Shown: positions 45,780 through 55,097, counted from the stretch's first letter. The stretch: 64,000 nucleotides of DNA from Paenarthrobacter aurescens (GCF_025421775.1 NZ_JAOEFX010000005.1:338358-402357), one strand, 5' to 3'. Notes: generated by a model from the letters alone, not told the origin. Translations and numbers: made by a program.

Positions 45780-45791
45780 TTGAAGCTTCAA
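45780..45791. promoter_or_regulatory. Palindromic operator candidate before the VOC gene
   Basis: Perfect 12-bp palindrome TTGAAGCTTCAA inside the AT-rich stretch AAATTGAAGCTTCAAGTAAT, 59 bp before the VOC start codon. Shape and content resemble MarR-family operators of thiol/quinone-responsive genes. No MarR gene is nearby. Confidence 0.5.
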
Positions 45792-45849
45792 GTAATTTAG
45801 ATGGATAGAAGGTGCCGATGCGCGGCCACCTCGGAACCGGGAGCTTCAC

Positions 45850-46722
45850 ATGACCACACCACTCAGCCAGGATCTTCTGCCTGCCGAACTCACCATGGGC
45901 ACCGTCATGCTCAAGGTCGGCGACATGAAAGTCATGAGCGACTACTATCAGCGGGCCCTTGGCCTGGAAGTCGTGGCCGAGCAGGATGGTGGGCTCTATC
46001 TGGGGCGGGTCGGAAGGCCTGTGGTGCATCTTGCCCCGGCGGCCGGCCTGCAGATTCCAGGGCGGGGCGAGGCCGGCCTGTTCCACACGGCCATTCTCTT
46101 CGAGGACCAGCCGTCATTGGCCGCCACCATTGCAACGGCGGCTGAGTATGAGCCCCGCGCCTTCGTCGGCAGCGCCGACCACTTGGTCAGTGAAGCGTTC
46201 TACTTCACCGACCCCGAGGGAAACGGCATCGAGCTCTACTACGACAAGCCCCGGGAACTCTGGCAGTGGGACGGTAAGAACGTTGTCATGGATAACGTTG
46301 CCTTGCCGCCGCAGCGGTTCCTGCAGCAGCACCTCAGTGAAGCTGCCGTGACCGGACAGCGCGAGGCGGCTGCCGGCGTCGGGCACGTGCACCTGCAGGT
46401 GGGCGACGTCGAGACCGCGCAAAAGTTCTACGTGGAAACCCTGGGTTTCGAGCGGACCGCGGGCTGGCATGGACAGGCGCTGTTCGTTTCTGCCGGGGGC
46501 TATCACCATCACATGGCCATGAACGTTTGGAACAGCCGCGGCGCCGGACCCCGCCGGGACACTCTCGGCCTGGGGGAGGTGCTGATCGAGGTGCCCACCA
46601 CCGACGACGTAGCAGGGCTGGCAGATCGCCTCAAGGTTGCAGGCGTGCAGAATCATCACACAGGCGCGGAGCTTCAGTTTGATGATCCGTGGCGGAACAA
46701 GCTTCGCGTCGCCGTTCGCTGA
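45850..46722 (+). CDS. VOC family protein, two-domain, catechol dioxygenase-like
   Basis: 290 residues made of two vicinal-oxygen-chelate domains (about 15-130 and 165-285). Domain 1 contains TMGTVMLKVGDM and YFTDPEGNGIELYYD; domain 2 GVGHVHLQVGDVETAQKFYVETLGFE and YHHHMAMNVW. His in GHVHL, His in YHHHM and a Glu near the C-terminus could form the 2-His-1-Glu iron site. Overall it resembles Bacillus CatE (catechol 2,3-dioxygenase), but glyoxalase-like roles cannot be excluded. Single gene with an AT-rich palindromic promoter region, suggesting induction by quinone or electrophile stress (inference). Confidence 0.82.
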   Translation: MTTPLSQDLLPAELTMGTVMLKVGDMKVMSDYYQRALGLEVVAEQDGGLYLGRVGRPVVHLAPAAGLQIPGRGEAGLFHTAILFEDQPSLAATIATAAEYEPRAFVGSADHLVSEAFYFTDPEGNGIELYYDKPRELWQWDGKNVVMDNVALPPQRFLQQHLSEAAVTGQREAAAGVGHVHLQVGDVETAQKFYVETLGFERTAGWHGQALFVSAGGYHHHMAMNVWNSRGAGPRRDTLGLGEVLIEVPTTDDVAGLADRLKVAGVQNHHTGAELQFDDPWRNKLRVAVR

Positions 46723-46738
46723 GCCGGCCCGGCCGGCT
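46722..46738 (+). terminator. Small GC hairpin after the VOC gene
   Basis: AGCCGGC-CCG-GCCGGCT immediately at the stop codon, with CCTTTTG about 15 bases later. Weak candidate terminator. Confidence 0.4.
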
Positions 46739-46844
46739 GCGACGCCGCGGGCCTTTTGACTGCACTAGGCTGGGCACTGACGGCGAGGAACCCTTGGGTC
46801 CTGTGCCGCCGCCCCGTCAGCACGAAGGAATGAGAGTACTTTCC

Positions 46845-47282
46845 ATGGGCTTTGCCGAAATTTTTGTAGCCACCCACGACGAAGCACTCAAGCGGGCAGC
46901 CGCCCTGGACAAGGGTGCGGATGCGACCGGACCTGCCGTCAGGATTGATGGCATCACCGATTTCGAGGTGGAGCAGTTGGGCGACCTCGCCGGCCAGGCC
47001 GTCCATGCCGCAGGCGCTGACTACGAGCTCGCCTTGGTTGATGTCACCAGCGACGCGCTTCTGGGGGTCCCCGAAGCCATGGTGCGGGCGCTTGCCGAGC
47101 TGCTCACGTATGAGAGCGAAGGCGACGCAAACGTGCTCGACGACGTTGCTGCCGCCTGGGCCGCGCAGGACGACATGCCGTTCGACGCTGCCCAATCGCG
47201 CCAGTACGTCCAGCAATTGGCGGCCCTTGCCACGGATGTCGAAAAGGCAGAGCGCTCCGGACTTTACGTCTGGTCTGTCTGA
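46845..47282 (+). CDS. Hypothetical protein, 145 residues
   Basis: Not recognised. A soluble, acidic, Ala-rich, mostly helical protein without signal or membrane segment, beginning MGFAEIFVATHDEALKRAA and ending LYVWSV. Codon usage and GC match the neighbours, so I treat it as a real gene. The start is ATG 46845 (purine-rich GAGAG 8 bases before) or ATG 46830. It lies between the VOC gene and rpsP, transcribed in the same direction. Confidence 0.65.
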   Translation: MGFAEIFVATHDEALKRAAALDKGADATGPAVRIDGITDFEVEQLGDLAGQAVHAAGADYELALVDVTSDALLGVPEAMVRALAELLTYESEGDANVLDDVAAAWAAQDDMPFDAAQSRQYVQQLAALATDVEKAERSGLYVWSV

Positions 47283-47519
47283 GACGAACAACAACCGGAT
47301 TCGGGCACCTCGCCCGGTCCGGGAGTGGGCAAGAACACACCGCCGCGCGCGGCCGAAGTCGTAATTGCACCGGGCATCTGGCACAATAGACAGGTACTCG
47401 ATCGGTGCGGCCCCTCTCTCCGTGCTCGTATCTTGTCCTTCGAACCGTCAAGTATGGCCCGCCCCACGGGTGCAGAACGTCGGGTCAACCCCGTTTCAGA
47501 AACAGGAGTGACCACAAAA

Positions 47520-47939
47520 GTGGCCGTAAAGATTCGCCTTAAGCGCTTCGGTAAGATGCGCGCACCGTACTACCGCATCGTCGTCATGGATGCCCGCGCC
47601 AAGCGCGATGGCCGTGCCATTGAAGAAATCGGCAAGTACCACCCCACCGAAGAGCCGTCATACATCGAGGTCGCTTCCGAGCGCGCCCAGTACTGGCTTT
47701 CCGTTGGCGCCCAGCCGACCGAGCAGGTTGCCGCGATCCTCAAGATCACCGGTGACTGGCAGAAGTTCAAGGGCCTCCCGGGCCAGGAAGGCACCCTGAA
47801 GACCAAAGCTCCGAAGGAAGCCTTCGTAGCACCGGAGAAGGGTTCCGTCATCATTCCGGAAGCCATCACCAAGAAGGCCAAGAAGGACGAAGCAGAAGCT
47901 CCGGCCGAGGCTGAAGCAGAGACCACCGAGGCTGAGTAA
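47520..47939 (+). CDS. rpsP: 30S ribosomal protein S16
   Basis: 139-residue S16. The conserved core [21 protein letters not shown] is followed by a C-terminal extension of about 50 residues, Lys/Ala/Glu-rich, seen in many actinobacteria. Start GTG 47520 gives the family N-terminus ([11 protein letters not shown]) and has AGGAG 11 bases upstream; GTG 47508 is an alternative. First gene of rpsP-khpA, then rimM-trmD after a terminator. Confidence 0.96.
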   Translation: MAVKIRLKRFGKMRAPYYRIVVMDARAKRDGRAIEEIGKYHPTEEPSYIEVASERAQYWLSVGAQPTEQVAAILKITGDWQKFKGLPGQEGTLKTKAPKEAFVAPEKGSVIIPEAITKKAKKDEAEAPAEAEAETTEAE

Positions 47940-47940
47940 G

Positions 47941-48183
47941 TTGCTGGCAGAAGCGCTCGAGCACTTGGTCCGTGGGATCGTTGACAGCCCTGAGGATGTC
48001 AAGGTCAGTGCCAAGAACAACCGCCGCGGGGAATCCCTTGAGGTGCGCGTTCACCAGGAGGACCTCGGACGGGTGATCGGCCGTCAAGGACGCACCGCAC
48101 GTGCATTGCGCACTGTGGTAGCAGCTTTGGCTGGTGGCGAGCAGGTCAGGGTCGACGTCGTCGACACCGACCGTCGCCGGTAA
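47941..48183 (+). CDS. khpA: KH-domain RNA-binding protein KhpA
   Basis: 80-residue single KH domain with GXXG loop GRQG at 47-50 (GRVIGRQGRTARALR). Binds RNA, usually together with KhpB/EloR. TTG start one base after the rpsP stop, so it is translationally coupled; rpsP-khpA-rimM-trmD is the conserved order. Confidence 0.93.
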   Translation: MLAEALEHLVRGIVDSPEDVKVSAKNNRRGESLEVRVHQEDLGRVIGRQGRTARALRTVVAALAGGEQVRVDVVDTDRRR

Positions 48184-48207
48184 CGCGCTCAGCACTACTT
48201 GTCTTAG

Positions 48208-48245
48208 ATCCGGCCCCTTCACCGAATATGGTGGAGGGGCCGGAT
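48208..48245 (+). terminator. Terminator between khpA and rimM
   Basis: 16-bp stem with one G-U pair: ATCCGGCCCCTTCACC (48208-48223) and GGTGGAGGGGCCGGAT (48230-48245), 6-nt loop, followed by TGCTTT. Splits rpsP-khpA from rimM-trmD or attenuates read-through. Confidence 0.82.
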
Positions 48246-48312
48246 TGCTTTATCCACAAAATCAACACCGTGGCTGCCCGGCGGCGCGGTACACAAGAAT
48301 TCAGAGGAATCC

Positions 48313-48867
48313 ATGCAGCTCCAGGTGGCCCGGATCGGCAAACCCCACGGCATCCGCGGCGAGGTGACGGTGCAGGTACTCACCGACGCACCCTCCGAGC
48401 GCTTCGTCGCAGGAACCGAGTTTGTTGTGGAGCCGGTTTCTGCCGGACCGCTGACCATCCGCAGTGCGCGGTGGAACAAGGACATTCTTCTGCTGGGTTT
48501 CGAGGAAATCGCGGACCGTAACGCCGCTGAAGCCATCCGTGGGGCGAAGCTCTTCATCGAAACCGAGGAACTCGACGACGACGACGATGATGAGGGCTGG
48601 TATGAGCACGAGCTGGTGGGCCTGGAGGCACGCGTCGGTTCGCAGGTAGTGGGCAAAGTTGCCGCGCTGAGCACGCTTCCGGTCCAGGACCTGCTGACGG
48701 TCAAGACCGACGAAGGCAAGGAAATCCTCATTCCTTTCGTTGATGAGATCGTGCCGGAAGTCAACATTGAGGACGGCTACGTCCTCCTCACTCCGCCTGC
48801 TGGCCTCTTTGAGATTAACGACGACACCGCGGCGGAGCCTGGGGATGGCGCCGGGGATGATGCCTGA
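48313..48867 (+). CDS. rimM: Ribosome maturation factor RimM
   Basis: 184-residue 16S processing factor acting on the 30S head with S19. N-terminal RimM domain (VARIGKPHGIRGEVTVQVLTD) and C-terminal PRC-barrel (WYEHELVGLEARV ... IPFVDEIVPEVN). An Asp run (LDDDDDDEGWYE) lies at the domain junction. ATG start behind AGAGGAA; trmD begins immediately after the stop. Confidence 0.95.
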   Translation: MQLQVARIGKPHGIRGEVTVQVLTDAPSERFVAGTEFVVEPVSAGPLTIRSARWNKDILLLGFEEIADRNAAEAIRGAKLFIETEELDDDDDDEGWYEHELVGLEARVGSQVVGKVAALSTLPVQDLLTVKTDEGKEILIPFVDEIVPEVNIEDGYVLLTPPAGLFEINDDTAAEPGDGAGDDA

Positions 48868-49668
48868 ATGAGGATCGATGTCGTCAGCATTTTCCCCGAG
48901 TACCTCGCCCCGCTGGAGCTCTCGCTCATAGGCAAGGCGCGCCAGGACGGATTGCTGGATCTCAACGTTCACGATCTCCGGACTTTCACCACGGACAAGC
49001 ACAGGACCGTGGACGACACTCCGTACGGCGGCGGCGCCGGGATGGTCATGAAGCCGGAACCGTGGGCGCAGGCCCTTGAGTCAGTGGCGACTGTCCGTGA
49101 AGGTTCCAAGCCCGTTCTGATTGTTCCCTCACCAGCGGGGGAGAAGTTCAACCAGGCCCTGGCATATGAGCTCGCCGAGGAAGAGCAGCTTGTCTTCGCC
49201 TGTGGACGTTATGAAGGCATTGACGAGCGTGTCATTGATTGGGCGCAGGATCACTTCACGGTGCGGCCCGTCAGCCTGGGCGACTACGTGCTTAACGGCG
49301 GCGAAGTGGCGGTGCTGGCCATGGTTGAAGCCATCGGACGCCTCCTTCCCGGTGTTGTTGGCAATCCCGAATCCTTGATTGAGGAATCCCATTCCGATGG
49401 CTTGTTGGAGTACCCGGTGTACACCAAGCCTTCCGCGTGGCGGGACCACGATGTGCCTGCCATCTTGCTCAGCGGCAATCATGGCAAGATTGCCCAGTGG
49501 CGGCGCCACGAACAGTTCCGCCGTACCGCGGCGCGGCGGCCGGACCTGTTGGAAGCGTTCGACGCCGGTGCGCTGAGCCGCGCAGACCGCAACGCCCTCG
49601 CTGACCTCGGGTACGACGTCGTTGAAGGCCGCCTTCGCCCCCGACCCGGCGGCGACGCCGCAAACTAA
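48868..49668 (+). CDS. trmD: tRNA (guanine(37)-N1)-methyltransferase
   Basis: 266-residue SPOUT methyltransferase making m1G37 to prevent frameshifting. Family motifs: [28 protein letters not shown], and the trefoil-knot region [20 protein letters not shown]. It abuts rimM (TGAATG) and precedes the rplS leader. Confidence 0.97.
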   Translation: MRIDVVSIFPEYLAPLELSLIGKARQDGLLDLNVHDLRTFTTDKHRTVDDTPYGGGAGMVMKPEPWAQALESVATVREGSKPVLIVPSPAGEKFNQALAYELAEEEQLVFACGRYEGIDERVIDWAQDHFTVRPVSLGDYVLNGGEVAVLAMVEAIGRLLPGVVGNPESLIEESHSDGLLEYPVYTKPSAWRDHDVPAILLSGNHGKIAQWRRHEQFRRTAARRPDLLEAFDAGALSRADRNALADLGYDVVEGRLRPRPGGDAAN

Positions 49669-49934
49669 GGCCACCTGCCGCCGTCGAATGTTCCACGAGG
49701 CTTGACAGTTGGCCGGATGGTCCCGGATATGGCAGAATTAACCCTTGTGTCTGCTGGGCTGACACCTGCCACAGGGGGAGTTCAGCCAACAGTCGGACAA
49801 CCCGGTGACGCCAATCAGTGGCGGGACCGGGCACTAAGAAACTTCGGCGGAGATTTCCGGTCGGCCTTCGTGCCTCGGGCTTGTTCGCCGTAACCCAAAG
49901 TGAATGACCTGTGGCGTTCACCAGGAGTGGATTA
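49669..49934 (+). promoter_or_regulatory. rplS promoter and structured leader
   Basis: 266 bp between trmD and rplS. A consensus -35 TTGACA lies at 49702-49707; the -10 is less clear (GATATG at 49726-49731). The transcript would carry a leader of about 190 nt with visible hairpins: GGCTGA with TTCAGCC, and at 49801-49831 CCCGGT...ACCGGG enclosing GCCA...TGGC. It ends in AGGAGTGG before the ATG. A ribosomal-protein leader used for autoregulation is likely, but I cannot assign it to a named family. Confidence 0.55.
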
Positions 49935-50288
49935 ATGCATATCCTCGATAGCGTAGATGCAGCCTCGCTGCGTAACGATGTTCCGGAGTTCCGCGCGGGC
50001 GATACCCTCAAGGTTCACGTCAACATCATCGAAGGCAAGAACTCCCGCGTCCAGGTATTCCAGGGCTTCGTCCTGGGCCGCCAGGGCGACGGCGTTCGCG
50101 AAACCTTCACCGTGCGCAAGGTTTCCTTCGGTGTCGGCGTAGAGCGTACCTTCCCGGTACACTCCCCGATCATCGACAAGATCGAGGTCGTCACCAAGGG
50201 TGACGTCCGCCGCGCCAAGCTTTACTACATGCGCGCACTGCGCGGTAAGGCTGCGAAGATCAAGGAAAAGCGCGACTTCGCCAAGTAA
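49935..50288 (+). CDS. rplS: 50S ribosomal protein L19
   Basis: 117-residue L19 at the subunit interface. Typical sequence ([57 protein letters not shown]). The ATG at 49935 has AGGAG just upstream; the reading from 49911 is not needed. Preceded by a long structured leader. Confidence 0.97.
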   Translation: MHILDSVDAASLRNDVPEFRAGDTLKVHVNIIEGKNSRVQVFQGFVLGRQGDGVRETFTVRKVSFGVGVERTFPVHSPIIDKIEVVTKGDVRRAKLYYMRALRGKAAKIKEKRDFAK

Positions 50289-50367
50289 GTCCTGCGACTT
50301 ACCAACGGGTCCAGGATTCGTGCCCGGTAGTTCCGGAGCAATCCGCAACGCAACAGGGATACGAATC

Positions 50368-51045
50368 ATGGAAACATCAGAACGCCAGCCCCGGAAACAG
50401 GGCTGGCGTTTTGTTTTGCTCGCACTGTTCCTCGCCATTGCCATCAGTGGGCTGGTGCGGTCCCTTTGGATGGACGTTTACTACATTCCCTCCGAGTCGA
50501 TGGAACCCCTCCTCGGAACGGGGGACAGGATCCTGGTTTCGCGCACGGCCTTCAACTCCGAGCCGATCCGCCGCGGTGACGTTGTGGTGTTCGACGGCAG
50601 AGGCACTTTTGCCCCGCTCAGCAGCGGCAAGGGCCCATTCGTAGACGCCGTTTCGGCGGCAAGCCAATGGTTTGGACTGACGGGCAGCGACACAACGTAT
50701 GTGAAGCGGGTCATTGGGGTTGCAGGGGACCGCGTGCAGTGCTGCGACTCCAGCGGCTCTCTCACAGTTAACGGTCAGCCGGTTGAGGAATCCTACGTCT
50801 ATCCCGGCGACGAACCCAGCAAGCAAAAATTCGACGTCATTGTGCCGGAAGGCCGGCTGTGGCTCATGGGCGACCACCGCTCGCGTTCTGCCGACTCCCG
50901 TGGGCTCCTCGGAGCACCGGGTGGCGGCATGGTCCCGATCGAACGCGTTATTGGCCGCCCGGTCCAGATCATCTGGCCACTTGATAGATTTGCAGAGATG
51001 CCTCGCTCCATGCAGGCCGAAACATCATCGAAGAACGGACAGTAG
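50368..51045 (+). CDS. lepB: Signal peptidase I (first of two)
   Basis: 225-residue type I signal peptidase: one N-terminal membrane helix (about 13-33), catalytic Ser44 in [10 protein letters not shown] and Lys113 in YVKRVIGVAGD, then GDHRSRSADSR. Cleaves signal peptides of Sec and Tat exports outside the membrane. ATG 50368 is chosen because the sequence before it is rplS tail and spacer. Its stop TAG is directly followed by the ATG of the second copy. Confidence 0.93.
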   Translation: METSERQPRKQGWRFVLLALFLAIAISGLVRSLWMDVYYIPSESMEPLLGTGDRILVSRTAFNSEPIRRGDVVVFDGRGTFAPLSSGKGPFVDAVSAASQWFGLTGSDTTYVKRVIGVAGDRVQCCDSSGSLTVNGQPVEESYVYPGDEPSKQKFDVIVPEGRLWLMGDHRSRSADSRGLLGAPGGGMVPIERVIGRPVQIIWPLDRFAEMPRSMQAETSSKNGQ

Positions 51046-51915
51046 ATGCCGGACAAAGCTCCAGAGAATCCCGAGCGGTACGACGACGACGCCCGGGTCT
51101 CGGACGGAACGGCAAGCAGCGCTGGTGTGGCTGAGTCCCGCCCGGATGACGCTGGCCCGGCCAGCGTGTCCGACGAGGCCGGCGATTCCGAAGCCCGCAA
51201 TTCCCCGGGCGGGGCCCATGCTGCGGAGAAACCGCGGAAAAACCCGGTTCTCGTATGGGTCAAGGAGATCGTCACAGTTGTGGCGATCGCTTTGGTGTTG
51301 TCCTTCCTCCTGAAGACGTTCCTTTTCCGGGCGTTCTACATTCCTTCGGAATCCATGGAAAGCACGCTGGACGTCAACGACCGCATCTTCATCAACCTCC
51401 TGGTTCCTGAGCCATTCGCTCTGCAGCATGGTGATGTTGTGGTCTTCAAAGATACACAAAACTGGTTGACGCCAGTCGTAAAAAAGCCTGCGGGGCCGAT
51501 GGATTGGGTTGGGGACGCCCTCGAATTCGTAGGTTTGGCCGCCGATGATAATGAGCAGCACCTCGTCAAGCGGGTGATCGGGCTTCCGGGAGACAGGGTT
51601 TCCTGCTGCGACGCCCAGGGACGGGTCAGCATTAATGGTGTGCCCCTGGACGAAACGTACATCAACCCGGCAGAGGTGCCACAGCCGAGTCCGTTCGACA
51701 TTGTGGTCCCGGAAGGCAAGGTCTGGGTGATGGGCGATAACCGCAACCATTCCGCAGACTCCCGGGCCCACCAGGAAACCAACGGCGGTTTCGTTAACAT
51801 GGAGGACATCGAGGGTAAGGCCACGGTTATTGCTTGGCCTGTCACTCGATGGACGATACTCGACAACTTCCAGGACGTATTCCGGAACGTTCCGGCAGGC
51901 ACCTCAGGAAAGTAA
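51046..51915 (+). CDS. lepB: Signal peptidase I (second copy)
   Basis: 289 residues. An acidic, Pro/Ala-rich cytoplasmic extension of about 65 residues precedes the membrane helix (about 72-95). Catalytic Ser103 ([10 protein letters not shown]) and Lys175 ([11 protein letters not shown]), plus [12 protein letters not shown], are intact. Shares the core with the upstream copy but little of the linker between the motifs, so the duplication is old and substrate ranges may differ. Abuts lepB-1 without gap and overlaps rnhB by one base (TAATG). Confidence 0.93.
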   Translation: MPDKAPENPERYDDDARVSDGTASSAGVAESRPDDAGPASVSDEAGDSEARNSPGGAHAAEKPRKNPVLVWVKEIVTVVAIALVLSFLLKTFLFRAFYIPSESMESTLDVNDRIFINLLVPEPFALQHGDVVVFKDTQNWLTPVVKKPAGPMDWVGDALEFVGLAADDNEQHLVKRVIGLPGDRVSCCDAQGRVSINGVPLDETYINPAEVPQPSPFDIVVPEGKVWVMGDNRNHSADSRAHQETNGGFVNMEDIEGKATVIAWPVTRWTILDNFQDVFRNVPAGTSGK

Positions 51916-52673
51916 TGGCCATAACCACCGCAGGGGCAAAACGCAAGACGCAGGCCAAGGCCCAGACCAAACCGCGGGCCAAGGCAAAAGACCCGGTTGG
52001 GTTTCCCACCCTTGACGTCGAACGGTCTTTCTTGTCGCCTGGGGTGCGGTTGCTCGCCGGAGTCGACGAGGTGGGGCGTGGTGCCTTGGCTGGCCCCGTC
52101 AGCGTGGGCATTGCTGTGGTCAACCTTGAGGACCACTGCCTGCTGGCAGATGTCCGGGACAGTAAACTGCTCAAGCCCGAGGACCGCGACAGGCTCGAAC
52201 CACTTGTTCGGGATTGGGCTGTAGCTTCTGCAGTAGGACACGCGACGTCCCGGGAAATTGATGAGATCGGCATCATCGCTGCCTTGCGCCTGGCAGGTAC
52301 CCGTGCATGGTTTGAGATCCTGGATGGCGGCGTCGTACCGGACATCGTCCTGCTGGATGGCAGCCACAATTGGCTATCTCCAGAGGTTCAGGCCTCGCTC
52401 TTCGATACCAGCGCTTCGGGACCTTGGTGCGAAGCCCCCGTCCATACCCGGGTGAAGGCAGATATGAGCTGCCTCAGTGTCGCCGCAGCGAGCGTCTTGG
52501 CCAAGGTGGCACGCGATCGCATCATGGTCGATCTCCATTCGGAGGTCCCTGCCTACGGCTGGAATGAAAACAAGGGTTACGCCACGTCGGCCCACAGGGA
52601 TGTGATCCGGCTTCAGGGACCCAGCGCCTACCACCGCACCAGCTGGAACCTTACCGGGCCTGAACCTGTCTGA
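51915..52673 (+). CDS. rnhB: Ribonuclease HII
   Basis: 252-residue RNase HII removing ribonucleotides and RNA from hybrids. Catalytic Asp51-Glu52 in [15 protein letters not shown], a further Asp in VLLDGSHNW and in [20 protein letters not shown] basic Lys/Ala/Gln-rich N-terminal extension of about 30 residues precedes the domain. ATG overlaps the lepB stop (TAATG); AGGAAAG is the ribosome site. Confidence 0.94.
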   Translation: MAITTAGAKRKTQAKAQTKPRAKAKDPVGFPTLDVERSFLSPGVRLLAGVDEVGRGALAGPVSVGIAVVNLEDHCLLADVRDSKLLKPEDRDRLEPLVRDWAVASAVGHATSREIDEIGIIAALRLAGTRAWFEILDGGVVPDIVLLDGSHNWLSPEVQASLFDTSASGPWCEAPVHTRVKADMSCLSVAAASVLAKVARDRIMVDLHSEVPAYGWNENKGYATSAHRDVIRLQGPSAYHRTSWNLTGPEPV

Positions 52674-52740
52674 CGGCCTCCTGGTCCGCACGGGAGACCT
52701 GGTGGCGCGTGCTGCCCGGCGGATGGTGCAAGATGGAACT

Positions 52741-53085
52741 ATGAGTGCCGAGGACCTTGAGAACTATGAAACCGACATGGAGCTGCAGCTCTACCGTGAA
52801 TACCGGGATGTTGTCGGTCTGTTCAGCTACGTCGTGGAAACCGAACGGCGGTTCTACCTGGCCAACCATGTAGACCTTCAGGCACGCAGCGCGGACGGGG
52901 AAGTCTATTTCGACCTCACTCTTCAGGACGCGTGGGTCTGGGACGTTTACCGTTCTGCTCGATTCGTTAAGAACGTCCGGGTCATCACGTTCAAAGATGT
53001 CAATGTCGAAGAGCTGCCCCGCAGCGAAGAGCTGTCGCTGCCTAAGGATGGCGGCCTTGGCGACCTTGGAGATCTTGGCAACTAG
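52741..53085 (+). CDS. DUF2469 family protein
   Basis: 114-residue acidic protein of the actinobacterial DUF2469 family, starting MSAEDLENYETDMELQLYRE and containing YVVETERRFYLANHVDL. Always next to rnhB in actinobacteria; function unknown. A reading from 52702 would add 13 unconserved residues. Followed by a small terminator. Confidence 0.9.
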   Translation: MSAEDLENYETDMELQLYREYRDVVGLFSYVVETERRFYLANHVDLQARSADGEVYFDLTLQDAWVWDVYRSARFVKNVRVITFKDVNVEELPRSEELSLPKDGGLGDLGDLGN

Positions 53086-53106
53086 CCTCTTACTGTTCCT
53101 CCACAG

Positions 53107-53127
53107 CCCCGATCTTCCGGGGTTTTA
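53107..53127 (+). terminator. Short terminator after DUF2469
   Basis: CCCCG-ATCTTC-CGGGG followed directly by TTTTA. Short stem but well-formed. Confidence 0.6.
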
Positions 53128-53198
53128 TCCACATAGCTCCTTAGCTCCCTGTTGCCCTCCGCAGCCAGCCTGAATGCTGGTGTGTGGAGGTGATGGTC

Positions 53199-53555
53199 AT
53201 GAGAGCAAAAGACCTGCTTGGCCGCAACGGCGAGGAGTTGGCGGCCGAATTCCTGGAGAACCAGGGGATACGGATCATCGATCGCAATTGGCGATGCGCC
53301 GAGGGTGAGATCGACATCGTTGCGATTGAGGGCGACACCCTCGTGGTGGCCGAAGTAAAAACCCGCCGGAGCCTGGACTATGGGCATCCGTTCGAAGCCG
53401 TGGGCGCGGCCAAGCTGGCGCGACTCCACCGGCTGGCTTCGTCCTGGTGTCGGGAACACGAGCTTAATGCTCCCCGCAGGCGCGTCGACGTCGTGTCGGT
53501 CATCGACAACGGCACTGGCGAGCCAGAGCTTGATCACTTGCGGGGTGTCGGCTGA
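53199..53555 (+). CDS. YraN/UPF0102 family endonuclease-like protein
   Basis: 118-residue protein with the restriction-endonuclease-like fold pattern EGEIDIVA...LVVAEVKTR (Asp39, Glu52, Lys54), which resembles a PD-(D/E)xK core. Role unknown; conserved beside comM and dprA. ATG 53199 has GGAGG 8 bases upstream. The next gene starts on the base after its stop. Confidence 0.9.
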   Translation: MRAKDLLGRNGEELAAEFLENQGIRIIDRNWRCAEGEIDIVAIEGDTLVVAEVKTRRSLDYGHPFEAVGAAKLARLHRLASSWCREHELNAPRRRVDVVSVIDNGTGEPELDHLRGVG

Positions 53556-55097
53556 ATGGGGGTAGGGCGGAGCTACTGCGTTGCGTTGGTAGGCCTCAAC
53601 GGCTACATCGTCGAGGTCGAAGCCGATATCGGACAGACCCTCCCCAACTTTGTCATCCTCGGTTTGCCCGATGCTGCCCTCAACGAGGCAAAGGAACGGA
53701 TCCGGTCGGCAGCCCAAAACTCCGGGATCCCCCTAAGCCGGCGGAAAATCACAGCCAACCTGATACCGGCCTCACTCCCAAAGCGGGGCTCGGGCTTTGA
53801 CCTCGCCATCACCATGGCAGTTCTCTGCGCGGCGAACGACATCCGCTCCATCGGCGGCACTGTCTTCATAGCGGAATTGGGTTTGGACGGCAGGTTGAGG
53901 CCCGTCCGGGGAATCCTGCCCGCGGTGATGGCGGCCGTTCAGGCCGGCTACCCGGATGTCGTAGTGGCAGAGACCAACGCCGCTGAGGCGTCACTGGTTC
54001 CCGGTGCCAAGGTTCGCGGCTACAAGACGCTTGCCCGCCTCGCCTTCGACTTCGGCGCCGACCCGAAGGACCTTGCCCTCGATTACGATCCTGGGGGCGG
54101 CGACATTTCGGACGACGACGAGGGTGGCGTTGGCATTCTGCCGGACCTTTGCGATGTTTCGGGCCAAGGCGAGGCACGCCGGGCCCTGGAAGTAGCTGCC
54201 GCGGGCGGACACCACATGCTGCTGACCGGGCCGCCGGGGGCTGGAAAAACCATGTTGGCTGAGCGTTTGCCGGGGCTGCTTCCGGACTTGGCCGACACGG
54301 CCGCGATGGAAGTCACTGCCATCCATTCGTTGGCCGCTGTGCAGTCCTCAGCCGTGCGGTTAATCCGCAGGCCTCCTTTCGAGAATCCACATCACAGTGC
54401 CACCGCAGCAGCAATCATCGGAGGTGGGTCAGGGCTTCCCCGGCCGGGGGCAGCTTCGCGGGCACATCGCGGCGTGTTGTTCCTTGACGAGGCCCCGGAG
54501 TATGAGCGCCGGGTGCTCGATGCCCTCCGCCAGCCCCTGGAGAGTGGCGAACTGGTGATTCATCGCTCTGCGGGGACCGCTGCTTACCCGGCACGTTTTC
54601 AACTCATCCTGGCCGCCAATCCATGCCCCTGCGGCAAGGCTTCAGGCAAGGGCATGGATTGCACCTGCACTGCCATGATGCGCCGCCGCTACTTCGGGCG
54701 GATTTCGGGTCCTCTGTTGGATCGCGTGGACATCCAGTTACAGGTTGAAAGGGTTTCCTTGGCTGATTTCGGGAATGCAGGCGAGGAAGAGGATACCGGC
54801 ACGGTGGCCGCCCGGGTTCTGGCTGCCAGGTTGCGACAGTACGAGCGACTGCAGCATTTGGGGCTGGAAACCAACTCGCAGGTACCAGGACGCACATTGC
54901 GGGGTGAACTGCGGCTATCTCCCGGGACCACCCGGATCCTTGACGCCGCTCTGGAACGTGGGACCCTTACTGCCCGTGGTTACGATCGCGTCCTCCGGCT
55001 GGCATGGACTCTCGCAGACCTGGGACACAGCGAGGCGCCGGACATCGACCACATCGGCCAAGCGCTCGGCCTGCGACAGGCTGCGGCCGCGACATGA
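53556..55097 (+). CDS. YifB/ComM family Mg-chelatase-like AAA ATPase
   Basis: 513-residue AAA+ protein: an N-terminal Lon-protease-like domain (about 1-170), Walker A GPPGAGKT at 225-232, sensor and Walker B region (GVLFLDEAPEYERRVLDAL), and a C-terminal Mg-chelatase-like domain with a Cys cluster (NPCPCGKASGKGMDCTC). ComM in Haemophilus is a hexameric helicase that promotes branch migration during natural transformation. Located directly before dprA with a 4-bp overlap. Confidence 0.93.
   Translation: MGVGRSYCVALVGLNGYIVEVEADIGQTLPNFVILGLPDAALNEAKERIRSAAQNSGIPLSRRKITANLIPASLPKRGSGFDLAITMAVLCAANDIRSIGGTVFIAELGLDGRLRPVRGILPAVMAAVQAGYPDVVVAETNAAEASLVPGAKVRGYKTLARLAFDFGADPKDLALDYDPGGGDISDDDEGGVGILPDLCDVSGQGEARRALEVAAAGGHHMLLTGPPGAGKTMLAERLPGLLPDLADTAAMEVTAIHSLAAVQSSAVRLIRRPPFENPHHSATAAAIIGGGSGLPRPGAASRAHRGVLFLDEAPEYERRVLDALRQPLESGELVIHRSAGTAAYPARFQLILAANPCPCGKASGKGMDCTCTAMMRRRYFGRISGPLLDRVDIQLQVERVSLADFGNAGEEEDTGTVAARVLAARLRQYERLQHLGLETNSQVPGRTLRGELRLSPGTTRILDAALERGTLTARGYDRVLRLAWTLADLGHSEAPDIDHIGQALGLRQAAAAT

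Noticed and set aside
48184..48312. tRNA-like fold between khpA and rimM
   Set aside because: The structure is a single long hairpin followed by Us, a terminator; no cloverleaf arms.
54604..54690. Cys cluster in the ComM-like protein as evidence of an Fe-S or metallochelatase
   Set aside because: A Cys cluster at this point is usual for YifB/ComM proteins and the gene is next to dprA, not in a cobalamin or chlorophyll context.
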